Notes under the pieces: generated by a model
What the model saw: the letters and a program-made list of their open reading frames with translations, nothing else
What the model was told of the DNA's origin: nothing
Databases searched by the model: none
Translations under genes and position numbers: made by a program
Source: Diphasiastrum complanatum
Lineage: Eukaryota > Streptophyta > Lycopodiopsida > Lycopodiales > Lycopodiaceae
Direction of reading: 5' to 3'
DNA length: 64,000 nt
Assembly: GCA_029204225.1 (NCBI GenBank)
Contig: CM055101.1
Coordinates: forward strand, 62,500,171 to 62,564,170
Shown: positions 21,937-33,190 of the stretch, piece after piece
Layout of the letters: the number at the start of each line of letters is the position of its first letter
Position numbering within the stretch: position 1 is the stretch's first letter

Positions 21937-22384
21937 TCAGTGTTCTTCCATAAGTTGGATTGTTTCGCCAATATCTCTGCATTTGATCTCGAGCTCATGT
22001 CTTTTACGTACCTGCATAAAACTAATACAAAGTTAGTTAGAATTAGGACAGAGAATGTATTAGAAAGTTTTGATTGAAACTATTCATAAAAAATCGAGTG
22101 TTTACAGTTACTTACGAGTTTACCATTGAAAATGAATCTGAAGTCTAAAAGTGCATCATCTTGTAGGAGCAATGGTTCCCACCGGATGTAGTTTAGACTC
22201 CAATCTTCTTCCACCTCAACACATATCAAAACGACATCATTGTATATAATTTCAATATTTTTTCGTTTTAAATGCCCACTGGCTTCCAAGTCTTGATCGA
22301 GTGGCAGACCTTTGGCTGTATCATGAGAATATCCTTCATTAAGATAAGTTGTTTGTACATCTAATTGACGTACTTCAAGATTAG
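21937..22384 (-). CDS. 3' end of an unrecognised spliced gene (exons 22384-22116 and 22011-21937)
   Basis: Two exons with consensus splice sites give an uninterrupted 114-residue C-terminus. Exon 22384-22116 follows the acceptor TTTGTTGTTGTAG and reads NLEVRQLDVQTTYLNEGY, then KRKNIEIIYNDVVLICVEVE, DWSLNYIRWEPLLLQDDALL and DFRFIFNGKL. The donor GTAAGTAACTG leads through a 104-bp intron to an acceptor TTTATGCAG. The last exon reads VRKRHELEIKCRDIGETIQL then MEEH and a stop. All three phases agree. The acidic, amphipathic tail could be a coiled coil. Upstream on this strand lies a Copia fossil, so the 5' part is either beyond a long intron or lost. I do not recognise the protein. Confidence 0.5.
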
Positions 22385-22479
22385 CTACAACAACAAATGA
22401 GAGTAATTACAATAAGAAATGAGAGTAACAGTCTGATCAAAAAATGCTAAACTAGTAGACCAAATTTTTTGAAACATTC

Positions 22480-25030
22480 AATATTGAAAAATCTGAGAAA
22501 ATCCCCTGGCCACTAGTTGGGCCTTTGTTCAATCTATGCTCCCATTCGCCTTGTACTTGATTTGAAATATCCATTTACAATCGATTACATTTTTGTCTAT
22601 AGGTAGATTGATAGCAGTCCAAACCTTGTTTTTTATCAAAAAATTGTATTCTATGTCCATTGCTTTTCTCTAGAGATTCGAGTCAGATTAAGTGAGTGTT
22701 TCATTAATCATGGTCGGTTCTTGTGCAAAATAGCATGACAACTTATTAATATACTTCATGGGTTGCGTTTGAACTCTTGTTAAGTTTTTGGGACACAAAG
22801 GAGGCTATATATCTTGATCTTGATTTCATTACTCTCGTGTCTACAACATCACTACTTTGCGATTCCTTTGGAATTAGACTCGTCTTTTAAATCAACATAC
22901 TCATCTCAATAAATATGACATCTTTGCTAAAAAATATTTCAGAAGTAGTAGGACCATACAGCTTACAAACTTTGTCTAAAGAAGAATAACTGATAAAGAT
23001 TGATTTTATGTTGTTGTAGTCTAGCTTCTTTCTAGTCTCCTTCAGAACTTGTGCAAAGGTAGTGCATCCAAAAACTCTAATATTCTTTAGTACATGTTTG
23101 AAGCCAAAAATTTAAGAACTATCCTACTTCATATGCATATTTGAACGATGGAGTTAAACATTGACTTCAAATGTGCTATTACAAAATTGCAAAGGACTGA
23201 ATGACAACTGCTTCTACGACTGATTACAAGCATGCTCTATCTTGTAAACATATTACATTCGTCATTTATTATGCTTATGATAATTCAGAAGATTAACTCA
23301 ACGCATGTATATACTTGAATAGATTAATGACTCAAGTGAATAGAGAAATAGACATTAGACAATTAGAGATAGAAATGACTGCCATTGTCACTACGATTGT
23401 ACACTATACATTCAGTTTCATGTGTTTGTACTAAATTGAATCCAAGAGTTTTATGGCGTTCATCATTGTGTCAGTTTGAATGTGCTCATCTCATTCTCAT
23501 TGTTTCGTATAAGTTGATTCATATCTATTTAATCGAATTTGATGATTGAAAAGTGAACGTTAGTACTATCTAGCACAAATCTTTGTGTTTGTCTATGTAA
23601 TAAATTGTTTCGATCTTGACGATTTCAAAGTCATAATCAAACAAATTCAGATATATTACTTCTTTTAAATATATGATTTGAATTCGATAGGCATAGTATA
23701 TGCCTTGAGGAAAATTGTTATAGCTCTTCCGCTTCCTAACAACTACGAGAAACCTATCCATAACACTAAAGACTACAAGACCAATATTTTCATTGGGAAT
23801 AATAAATAGCAAGGTAACACTGAATCAAATGATCAAAATCCTTCCACTCATCCAATAAAAGCAAATACTATTCACGAGTAAATCCTCAACCTACTTGATT
23901 ATGACAATTAGTACCTCAATTCAAGAGCTACCCAAACATGGAAAGTCCAAACTTCATACAGTGTTTGTTAAAAGAGGTCAAACATCTATTATGTATGTAG
24001 GATGCCATGGATACTGCTTTAGCCTAGAACGATTTAGGAAGTGATGTGTGAATTAGCATACACTTCGTAGACTCGACTAATGTTCGATTCTTCCTCTCTG
24101 CAAGTCCATTGGATTGAGGAAAATGAGTAATAGACTGCTACGTAATGTCTTTTCTAAGGCAATACTCCTTGAATTCGGTTGATATGTGTGAAAAATGCAA
24201 ATGCTAGCTTGATTAAAACCACATATATTGTACATAGGGTAATTCCACACATGTGGAGGATGTTTCCATGTGTGAAGAATAGGCCTAGATTTGCCAGTAC
24301 ATAATCTCAAAGGCCAATAAGGTAGATAGTCAAGTTTTCCAAGTTAGAATCAATTTTTCTCAATTCTAGGTTTTTTGGAGAGGTGCAATTTGATTGGATG
24401 GCTATATATTTGTATGAGACTTTAGGAGAGGGAAAAGGACAAGTCACATGACTGTCTCACACGTGTGAAATAGGTCAAATCAGCCCAAGTTGCAATATAC
24501 TCATTTTGGAGCTCATTATTTATATGCATACAATTTCAAGGAGAATTGAGGATTTTTCATCAAGCTTGTCTAGATCTCTCTCTTGCATGCAATTTGTTGT
24601 GTCTAATGCATTTATGATCACTTGTAATTTGCTCTCTGCTCTAAGGTCGTACATCAGGCTGGACTTCACGTGTGTGAAATCTATTTGATCAATTCACACT
24701 TAGATCTTGATTGTTCTTGCTTCATATCAAAATTGTGTCATTGTTAGCTTGCATTTAAGGATGGAAATGATGATAGCAATCCATCCAATCCCTCGTGTGA
24801 ATTAATTAGATCCATCTCAAGTCCTAAATGTCTTTTGTTTCAAAAGATGTATTCACCACCATTATCAATCCTCAATGCTTTGATTCTTTAACTAGTTTGT
24901 GCTTGAGCACACTCCTTGAATATGAAAGCTTTTGATTTTTTGCTTAATAAAATACAATGCCATTCATCTTGAAAATTAATCAATAAATATAATATCATTG
25001 CATGAAATAACAAGGCAATACGGAGAAGAT
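22480..25030 (-). mobile_element. Copia pol relic, split by an insertion
   Basis: Broken Copia fossil on the minus strand. Integrase pieces lie near 25020-24830 (FQDEWHCILLSKKSKAF, ALRIDNGGEY) and 24180-24050 (STEFKEYC, HFPQSNGLAERKNRTLVEST). Integrase-to-RT linker lies near 23110-22900 (KNIRVFGCTTFAQV, DYNNIKSIFI). The start of reverse transcriptase is near 22600-22500. About 640 bp of unrelated sequence (roughly 24190-24820) sits between the two integrase pieces and looks like a later insertion. Many disabling changes; old. Confidence 0.7.
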
Positions 25031-25661
25031 CAACAGGTCATAAAAAAGACTCAAAAACTTTCGATTCTTCAGGATATGTAGTGATAGGAAAGAGAGGATT
25101 TATGTGAAAGCTAGAAGCATTCAAAACCAATAAGGAATGAACAAATTATGTGTGTGAAGATTTCACATATTAAATCATGAAGAATTTATATCAACAAAGT
25201 ATTGTCGAGGAATTTGTGAGAACAGAAGTTATGATGTTCTCCTTGTCGTTGTTAACAAAGATCTTCCGACGTGGTTAGTTGATGTATTGAGGTTAGCTCA
25301 CCCATGAAAGATCAATTGAAAACATTGATAATAAGAAAACTTGCCTACTGCCATTATACTAGCTACGCAGCCACTAAAATGGAGAGCTACATAAACGAGA
25401 GTCGTTCATAAATAAAAAAGGATTTGAAGATAGCAATTGTTCATACATAAAAAAGGATTTGAAGATGGCAATTGTGATGAAAAAAGAGAACCTACAACCA
25501 AGAGTAATTAGCCTTCTGAATGAGCTATAGTTGTTAAGATACAATTATTGCAAAGGGAAAGAATGCAAGCTACCATCTTGAAAAGATCCAATAGCACTAA
25601 CCTCCTTGTGTATCTACTTGCTAGAAAGCTACAATCATTGATAAGAAAGTTATGATCATGA

Positions 25662-25689
25662 ACAATTGAGTGCTACTTTTTGAGTGCGT

Positions 25690-25731
<42 letters not shown>

Positions 25732-25806
25732 CTCACGACTTTTAAACTGCACGATTCTAGAATATTTGTTTTCGGAGTACAATTGAGTGCTACTTTTTGA
25801 GTGCGT

Positions 25807-25850
<44 letters not shown>

Positions 25851-25895
25851 CTCACGACTTTTAAACTGCACGATTCTAGAATATTTGTTTTCACT
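25662..25895. repeat. 117-bp tandem duplication, each unit holding a (GA)n microsatellite
   Basis: Two units start with ACAATTGAGTGCTACTTTTTGA at 25662 and 25779. Each has a pure GA tract of about 40 bp (about 25690-25728 and 25808-25847) and then GATTCTCACGACTTTTAAAC. The units are nearly identical, so the duplication is recent. The long open frame through the tracts is an artefact of the simple repeat. Confidence 0.9.
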
Positions 25896-25899
25896 CTGA

Positions 25900-28440
25900 C
25901 TAGTGAATATTCTAATGCCAATGTCTTATAGAGGAACAACTCTATTTTATGATTCAACAACTTGTGCAACTAAAGTCTATGATGTCTAAAAGCACAGTCT
26001 GGAGAATTTGAATATTGAGAGAGTGAAATATATCCAACCAAGTTCACACATTTATGTTGAAAAAGAAATTATGTCATTGAGTAAAGCTTCAAATAAATGT
26101 AAATGCAACTTAACGAGTCCAAAGAATTCATACAAACCAAGAATATAGATGGAACCAAAGAATGTTTTTAGCCATTACTAATGATCTCATCAATACCCAA
26201 GCATATGTTCCTATCATATTTGACAAGCTACGCCCAATCAAGAAAAAAATGACAACCAACAAGGAAAAAACAAAAACATCAGACCTGAATTCATAACCAA
26301 GAGTCAACAAGAAACGAATAAAATATAAAGTACAAGAAATAAACAGGCTCCTTAGCTCCCCAATTTTCCATTTCTGTGATTTGTCATCTCAAAGTTGAGT
26401 GTGGAGCTTTAGGTACATTCAACTAATAATTAGGAGATTATCACGTCGTACCAGTCTAACATTGATGATCAATGTTCTCCAACCTACATTTTACAGTATT
26501 CTATCTCTACTATTTATTTTTGGTGAACATTCTATACATTGTGTTATAGCTATAACTAGCCAAATCAGGTATCACCCTTTTAATTGTTTCCTTTTGTCAT
26601 TTTTGGGATGAATATATATTTCAATTGTTCAACAATAATACAAACTTTAAACCAATACTCCTGGCAAAAGTTTGAGTCATTAAGCATAGTATGATCCTGC
26701 ACAGTCATGAGAGGCTAGACATTGCTGGAATCTAAGTATCGCCCACGAGTGCAAGGGATTTACCCTTAACGGGTCCACGTAGATTGACACCAACCACTCG
26801 CCAATGAAAATTTTGTTAAGAAAAATGTCATCAAGTTACACTTCATACGATCCTTAGCAAAGAAAAAGGCCATCTTCCATCTTGGAACAGATCTAAGAAG
26901 TGGTCAGAAGAAAAACATACAAACCACCACCATGACAGCTACAAACAACAGCTAAAACAGAGAGGTTTGTGAACAAGAGCAGCTTAGTAAATAGAGGTTA
27001 TGAAGACAATGGCCAGCCCATTGCAAAAATAATAATCAACACTTACAGGTAGCTACATTTCAAAAACAATCATCATTAATGCAGATAAAGGTTCCCATTC
27101 TCATCTAAGCATCATTTAGGAGAAGAACTTCCATAGTTTCTATTGAATAAGTGCTGGATTGTATCTGACCCATCATGCCTGTTGGCATTCAAGTTTCCAA
27201 CTGGTCAAGGTTTTTGGCTTGAGGTTAACCAAATGCCCCCACAGACCTTACTTTGAATGCTCAATAGTTTTTTCAGTGCTCACAACACTCAGCCCCAACC
27301 AACCACACAGGATTCACAATTAGTCTCACTCAGCTGTCAGTTCAACATACTTCCTGCAGCACTCGCCCCAACAACCCTTCAGGACTAATAAATTTCATGG
27401 ATCAGCTCAGAATTGACTCCTATGACAAAGTCATTAGGCAAGACACTAAAGCAATAGATCTATGGATAGGGCAACTTGTGTTCTCCCAGTAAAGAAGCAT
27501 GAAGCCTTTATTATTTTATTCTCAAATTGCTGCATTATGGTCATCACATTCGCACTATGATCTTAGGTTTTGGTTAAAAGCAGCCAACAAAAGAGTCTCT
27601 AATAAACGGCTTTTCCATCTGATGGCTACATAACAATACATAGACCATAATTATCTGCCAACATAGTGTGCTTGTCTTTAACTAAACAATATAACTACCC
27701 ACAACATCTTTTGCTTACAATATTCTGCATTCTCTAAAAATTCAGTCTTGATAAAAAGAATATTCTAGAATGAGATCAAAACAGGGACACAATGGGTCCA
27801 CATACTAACTTGGGGAATAACATCACTGAATCCAAAACTCAATATATCTACAGAATAGTGAATGTCTTACTGAGGGACAAAAATAAAAGTTTAAAAAGGC
27901 AAAAGGTCCTCAATTGTTTCAGCAAAAAATGCTTTTTGGTATTATCGACCTGTGAGATCACAGAGTTTCAGCAGAAAATGCATCTTGATTTCCAAGGGGG
28001 GCTTAAACCAGGGACCAAAAAACTTTGGATGCCAAGCTTATCAATTGAGCAAATTTGGCTTGGTAAGAAAATGCTTCTTGGTTCTGGCTTGGTAACAAAA
28101 ATGAAACGATTACGTTCATAATAAAAATATGCATCTAAACAATTTTACTGAGATTTCATAAGGCACAAAGCAATACCAAACATCTTCAAGCCACTCAGAC
28201 ATATCCTAGCAAATCACCCATTGTTCATGATGATGAAATGGAATCTCTTAGCAGCAATAACCACTACTATTCCTATATGCAGTCACGGCTCTTTTGACTT
28301 GCCTGGTAAACACTGTTGTGATAGGGAACAAAGGGGTTGCACACTTCGGTACGTCTTCCAACTAAACTGTCAATTGAAAGTATCAGCGCGCTCATGTGTT
28401 CATCTTGAAGAAAGGAACTCAAAGACCAAGGTTGACCCTA
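25900..28440. other. Intergenic sequence downstream of RRP1, no gene identified
   Basis: Frames here are short and without recognised domains, including 27792-28121 on the plus strand and 26310-26128 on the minus. The part closest to 28448 is the probable 3' untranslated region of the minus-strand RRP1 gene. Confidence 0.4.
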
Positions 28441-28447
28441 GAAGATT

Positions 28448-30442
28448 TCACAACAAGTTCAGTCTCTTCATGAGGAGTGAGTTCCTCTTCAATGGTAGAC
28501 TTCTTTGACTAGTTAAAGATGAATCTGATAAAAAATTTCTCAAAATCACATTCTTCATTGGCATCTCTGGAGTTACTGAAGCTTTGATTGGCCCTGGTGG
28601 AACTCCCTTCTTCAGTGCACTTCCTCTTGGAGTTGATGATGGTGGCAGTCTTAGAGACTGTGGAGGGAGCGGCGATTTTGGTTTCCATGCAAGATTATGT
28701 TTCAGAGAGAACCTTACCTTTTTTACTTTCTTCTCTGATCCACTTGATTCCTGTTTCTCTTTACAGACTAATGGTGAAAATTCTGAAGCTTCACCATCTT
28801 CATCGGTTTGACATGGCGTCTTTTCCAATTCTATTTTCTTCCGTTTCTTGCTGCCAGTATTTCGAGGAGATCGAGAAAGTTGTGAAAACGCTTGAAAAAA
28901 GGCAATAGGACTATCTATGGTGTCATCTGAAGCAGCAAAATTGAATTTTTTTGATAAATTGGTCACCAAATGATCACCGGTGTCCACCCCATCAACTGCC
29001 TCAACTGCATTTTCAGATTCACCCTGCTGCCCTTGAATACCATTCAGATTAGCCTCATTTGAAAGGCAGGTGCTCTGCTCCAAACACCCATTAGTTGCTT
29101 CCATTTCTGTATCAATTCCTGATTCTTTCTGTCCAGAATTCCCTGTCAATGATTTTTTCTTCTTCAAAGAGCTTGGACCACATATTTTCTCATGATGCGG
29201 ATTTTCTTTTGTCATCTTGTTTTTTAAATGCGATTCTACTGCAGCTTGTTTCTTTTTTCCAGTACCTTTTTTGGCCGAAGTGCAGTCTTCGAGGTACGAG
29301 AGCCGTTCATTAGAAAGACTTAAATGCAAATCCTCAAGAACCTCGGTCATGCTTCCATTGGCAGTGGCAACATCAGATCCCTTTTTCAGTGCCATTGTAG
29401 CTGAGTCCATTCCATTACTCTTCTTACAAGGACTCCCATTTTTTGATTTTCTTTTCTTCTTCTTGCTCATCTGAGCAATTTCGTAAGAGTCTGCTTCAAT
29501 GTCACCCGAGCCTGGTTCGCTTTCAGAACCCAATTTCTGTCTCTGGGAAGCAAATCCCTCCGTGACCACCTGAGGCTTCTGCAGCTTGCTGCTTTCTTCG
29601 TACAAACTATACAGAATTTTACGATTTCGCTGAGCTACAGTTGAGGAAGCTGCAAGCTCAAAGAACCTAATTGCTAAGGGCTGTTCAAGGGTAAGAACAC
29701 CTATACTAAACTCCAAACAATCACCCTTCTCTGTGCTACTCTGAAGATTCCCAGCCTCCTTAAGCAAAGGCATGAATACACTCTCCTTTATTCTCTCTAG
29801 AAGGATCTTATCAGAGGCCTGACCTAAAACAAAATAAAAGGGCTCAAGGAAACACCCAAAAGCCTGTTTTGTTATGGGCAGAAAGGGTTTCAGCTCAGAC
29901 CAAAAAACCTCTGCCACATGCAAACTGACACCATGAGCTGGGAATAGATCACTAGCCAGAAAAAGCCTTTCCTTAAGAGTTGTCATAAACTTACTAACCC
30001 ACTCCTCGTTCCAATTCTGAGTATGCAGAACTTTGAACATGCTACCCAAGAACTGTCTGATCAACAGATAGAACTTGTCCAAGCGCAATCTATCAATGCC
30101 ACCCCATTCTCTGCGCATTGTGGACACAAAACAATCGAAAAACTGAAGGGCAATTTTCAGATCCAAGCGAAGTAAGAGGGAGGCCAACCTCTGAATGAGA
30201 TCAGCTTGAACAGCAGCCTTGTCTGAGTGCCACACACAGTAGAACAGGCCCTTCCATATCTTTTTGAGGTCCAAATCCGTTAGCTTCTTCTGTGCAGAAA
30301 GCCAGGCCACCAAAAGCTGGATTGCCCTCTCCCGCACTTTCTTATCTGGCGAAGCTAGCAGCTTGGGCAGGCCTGAAAAACCTCCCTCCCTGCCTTGCCC
30401 CCCACCTTCCTCCTCCACCCGTCGCCCTTTCTTCGCCACCAT
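28448..30442 (-). CDS. RRP1-like (NOP52): RRP1/NOP52-family ribosomal RNA processing protein
   Basis: Nucleolar protein of the RRP1/NOP52 family, needed for pre-rRNA cleavage and large-subunit maturation. It is a single uninterrupted 664-residue frame. The N-terminal Nop52 domain (about 20-240) includes KLLASPDKKVRERAIQLLVAWL, DLKKIWKGLFYCVWHSDKA, QADLIQRLASLLL and WGGIDRLRLDKFYLLIRQFL segments typical of the family. The middle is acidic and lysine-rich with nuclear-localisation-type clusters (SKKKKRKSKNG, GSKKRKKIELEK). The C-terminal plant signature is VRFSLKHNLAWKPKSPLPPQ followed by SLRLPPSSTPRGSALKKGVP. The start at 30442 opens directly before the domain, with a CT-rich leader and telo-box just upstream. 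Length is close to plant homologues and no defect is seen. Confidence 0.93.
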   Translation of the reverse strand: MVAKKGRRVEEEGGGQGREGGFSGLPKLLASPDKKVRERAIQLLVAWLSAQKKLTDLDLKKIWKGLFYCVWHSDKAAVQADLIQRLASLLLRLDLKIALQFFDCFVSTMRREWGGIDRLRLDKFYLLIRQFLGSMFKVLHTQNWNEEWVSKFMTTLKERLFLASDLFPAHGVSLHVAEVFWSELKPFLPITKQAFGCFLEPFYFVLGQASDKILLERIKESVFMPLLKEAGNLQSSTEKGDCLEFSIGVLTLEQPLAIRFFELAASSTVAQRNRKILYSLYEESSKLQKPQVVTEGFASQRQKLGSESEPGSGDIEADSYEIAQMSKKKKRKSKNGSPCKKSNGMDSATMALKKGSDVATANGSMTEVLEDLHLSLSNERLSYLEDCTSAKKGTGKKKQAAVESHLKNKMTKENPHHEKICGPSSLKKKKSLTGNSGQKESGIDTEMEATNGCLEQSTCLSNEANLNGIQGQQGESENAVEAVDGVDTGDHLVTNLSKKFNFAASDDTIDSPIAFFQAFSQLSRSPRNTGSKKRKKIELEKTPCQTDEDGEASEFSPLVCKEKQESSGSEKKVKKVRFSLKHNLAWKPKSPLPPQSLRLPPSSTPRGSALKKGVPPGPIKASVTPEMPMKNVILRNFLSDSSLTSQRSLPLKRNSLLMKRLNLL

Positions 30443-30466
30443 CTCGCGATCCAGCGCTGTCTCTCG

Positions 30467-30472
<6 letters not shown>

Positions 30473-30529
<57 letters not shown>
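30473..30529. repeat. (CT)n microsatellite in the RRP1 leader or promoter
   Basis: A 57-bp pure CT run on the plus strand, (GA)n on the RRP1 sense strand, lies about 30 bp upstream of the start codon. It probably sits in the 5' untranslated region or core promoter. A length change here could affect transcription start or translation, but that is inference. Confidence 0.9.
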
Positions 30530-30530
<1 letters not shown>

Positions 30531-30532
<2 letters not shown>

Positions 30533-30539
30533 ACCCTAA
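30531..30539. promoter_or_regulatory. Telo-box (AAACCCTAA) upstream of RRP1
   Basis: AAAACCCTAAA at 30530-30540 contains the telo-box, a motif known to be enriched in promoters of plant ribosomal-protein and ribosome-biogenesis genes. It abuts the CT tract and lies about 90 bp upstream of the RRP1/NOP52 start. Gene function and motif agree, which strengthens the call. Confidence 0.7.
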
Positions 30540-30869
30540 AACAAAATTTTTACTCTTGGTTGTGGTCGTTAGGTTGATTCTCATTTCAATTTTGAATGCT
30601 TGCTCTTCTTCCCATTTCTTCTTATTAAAATATTCTTCATGGTGTGGTTTCCTTTAAATAAATAGGGTGGTTTCCTCCATATTCCCTCCATTGCAAATCA
30701 TGCACATATTGTGGGAGCTATTACTGAAATCATCCAACTTCCTTGCATATCTCGAGGTATCTTTTCTCCCTTGGGCTTCAAGTGAACATGTCTTAGTGTG
30801 TAGCTTGGTGTCCAAAAAGCTTTCTAACAAAAAAATTCTTGCCAAAGCTTAGATCAGGACTGAACTACT

Positions 30870-31211
30870 GTGAAGAAGTTTTGGAAAAGTGTGGACTCCA
30901 ATCTTTTTAAACTTGACAATATGAACAAGCATTCACGTTGTCTAGTGTTGTCCTTTGGTTTTTTGTTATTGTCCCTTGCGTCTATGGCCGCCCCCAACAA
31001 ACAAATGCGAGTGTCCGCGACACTCAATCACGATGCATTGGTGTGCTATGGAAAAGATAATCCCTCCACAGAGCTTGTTTACTTAGATCTCACCGGCTGC
31101 CTAGGAGCGATAGTTGCGATCTTCGTGAGTTGCATAGCCGTGATCCACCAACCACGCCTTCGAGACATCCCACTGGGAACATCCCTCATATGGTATGATT
31201 TTACCATTTAA
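30870..31211 (+). CDS. Small hypothetical protein with two hydrophobic segments
   Basis: A 113-residue open frame upstream of and divergent from RRP1. It contains HSRCLVLSFGFLLLSLASMAA, signal-anchor like, and LTGCLGAIVAIFVSCIAVI, a possible membrane helix. No family is recognised. It could be an exon of a membrane protein, a short gene or chance. The next 300 bp show no splice partner I can defend. Confidence 0.25.
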   Translation: MKKFWKSVDSNLFKLDNMNKHSRCLVLSFGFLLLSLASMAAPNKQMRVSATLNHDALVCYGKDNPSTELVYLDLTGCLGAIVAIFVSCIAVIHQPRLRDIPLGTSLIWYDFTI

Positions 31212-33190
31212 TATGATCTTCCTGGCCTTATCGTCGTTCGACTATCAGCAAACTTCTTCTTTAGTAAGGAAACAATCTTAGTCAGAAACTTTGTCATTTG
31301 TTTGTATCCCCACCTCGGACATTTTTTGCTCGAGACTCCTTACTTTGGCATTTTGAATCCACCAATGTGACACCAGTTAGCATAGGCCACTTGTCACTTG
31401 TAGCAGAGTTATTCATATTGTGCTCATTAAGGAGCTAGTCAATAGCTAGTTGAAGGAGTCTTTTCCTTTGCTCACAGATGGCGACATGATGAGATGTCTC
31501 ACCTTGTCTCATTTCTCGCCTCTGCGCATAAAATGCAAGCATTTCGGATACTTGCATCAACAATCTCGAACCTAATAACTTGTTGATTGAGCACTAATCT
31601 GCCCATCCTTATAAGCGCAAGCAATCTAAGACCATGGTTGATTTTGTTTTTTTTTTCATAACCCCTAGGCTAGGTATTTCCTTATGATCACAAAACCATG
31701 CTTGGTGTAATTGGAAAGACCAATACTACCTCGTTGGATGTCCCATCGACTCCATGTACTAGTTCTTCACACTCTTTTTTTTCTTTGCCCGTGTGGGGTA
31801 AACTTTTTTAGCCAATTTTTTGTCTATTGGAGTTGCCAACTTGGACCCGCTGCTGAGATCGTATCTTTGGGCGAGCATCAAGGCCCAACAAGTACTCATT
31901 ATGTCTCTTTTTCATTACTGATCCATGAAAAGGATGTCGAAGTCCAAACCATAACTGACAACCTAGCCAATGTAGAATGAGGGGGTCAACAACCATGGCA
32001 TGAGATCCCATGACAGACTTCTCTCTTCACAACAATAAATTGTTAGTATCTTATATCCAAAGTTCACCAACTTTATGCTGCATCTGATCATGATGGCCAT
32101 TATTGCAAATGAAACTGGGCCTAAGTAGCATGCCAACCATCCAATATTTTGCAAATATGAGTTGTTTTGTTGCCATTCATTTGCAAGCACTGAACTATGA
32201 ATCCTCCCTATGGACTCAATAATCTTCTTGTTTGATGGTATCAACCTCCCAAAGAATAGTTTTTTCTTGAGCTAAACAACTCCTTCTATCACAAGCAACC
32301 ATACAAACGAAGTAGAGCATGAGTACTAAGACTCATCGTAAATACTTACAAGCAAGACATTCACGTAGATTTACTAACATGGAGCAAGGAGAAGGTCTCC
32401 CCTTGAGATAGCCTTGTCGAAGACCTTTGCCTAGATGCACCTATACAGATCAGTCATAGAATTAGCCTATGGAAAACATTCATCCAACTATCTATGCTTT
32501 CACCATCAAGCAACACAACACCGTACTCACGTCCTACTATTCTGTTCAACAAACCTTAAAGTTGAATGAATGCCAACCATTTCGCACTAACAGTTAACCA
32601 CATGTGCTTCACACTTGAATTTGATAGCATCTCTAGATCAATGGTTAAAGGCCATACAGTTCGAATGTGTCACCTCACACACCACAATACCACGTGCAGA
32701 CAATGCCAAGCTCAAACTACGAGAATTGACCATGCTTACACCTATAGGGTAGCACCTTGTAGCATCAAGTCTCTCATTCTGCCGACCACTTTGACCATGA
32801 GCGCACATATGCTTACATATTACATCCATGTTCAGTTTAGATAATTTGAGAATAATCCATGACGTGGTGATTTGGTATTCTAGTATACAAGTTTATTAGT
32901 TATGCCTTGTTATTCGAAACTAGGCCAAAAATGTAATTAATACTCTTATGAAAACCCAAGCACTCCATTAGGACATGTGGAGCTAGTGCATGGTCATTGA
33001 CTACTTTTTATGCATGAAAATAAGAGAAGAAGGTTTTGGCAACTAAAAATCTGAAACTGGGTGTGTAGTAGGACGAGTTCCTAAAGGTATATATAGACCT
33101 CTCTCTTGCATTCACTCATTGTGGCTCCGGGAAGCTGATTGGGGTTGGACTTTCGGCTTCTTGTTGGTTGGGTTGTTTGGCTCCAAAGCA
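31212..33190. other. No gene identified
   Basis: Only short frames without domains. A TATA-like GGTATATATAGACC at about 33091 is followed by CT-rich sequence and could be a promoter, possibly of a retroelement LTR. Otherwise nothing is recognised. Confidence 0.35.

Noticed and set aside
25656-25871. Minus-strand frame with long SLSLSL runs
   Set aside because: Created by the GA/CT microsatellites.
26680-26830. GC-richer patch resembling part of the miniature LTR element
   Set aside because: Only scattered short words match (for example GCCCACGA-TGCAAG); not enough to call homology.
30264-30657. Plus-strand frames across the RRP1 start region
   Set aside because: Antisense to RRP1 and driven by the CT microsatellite.
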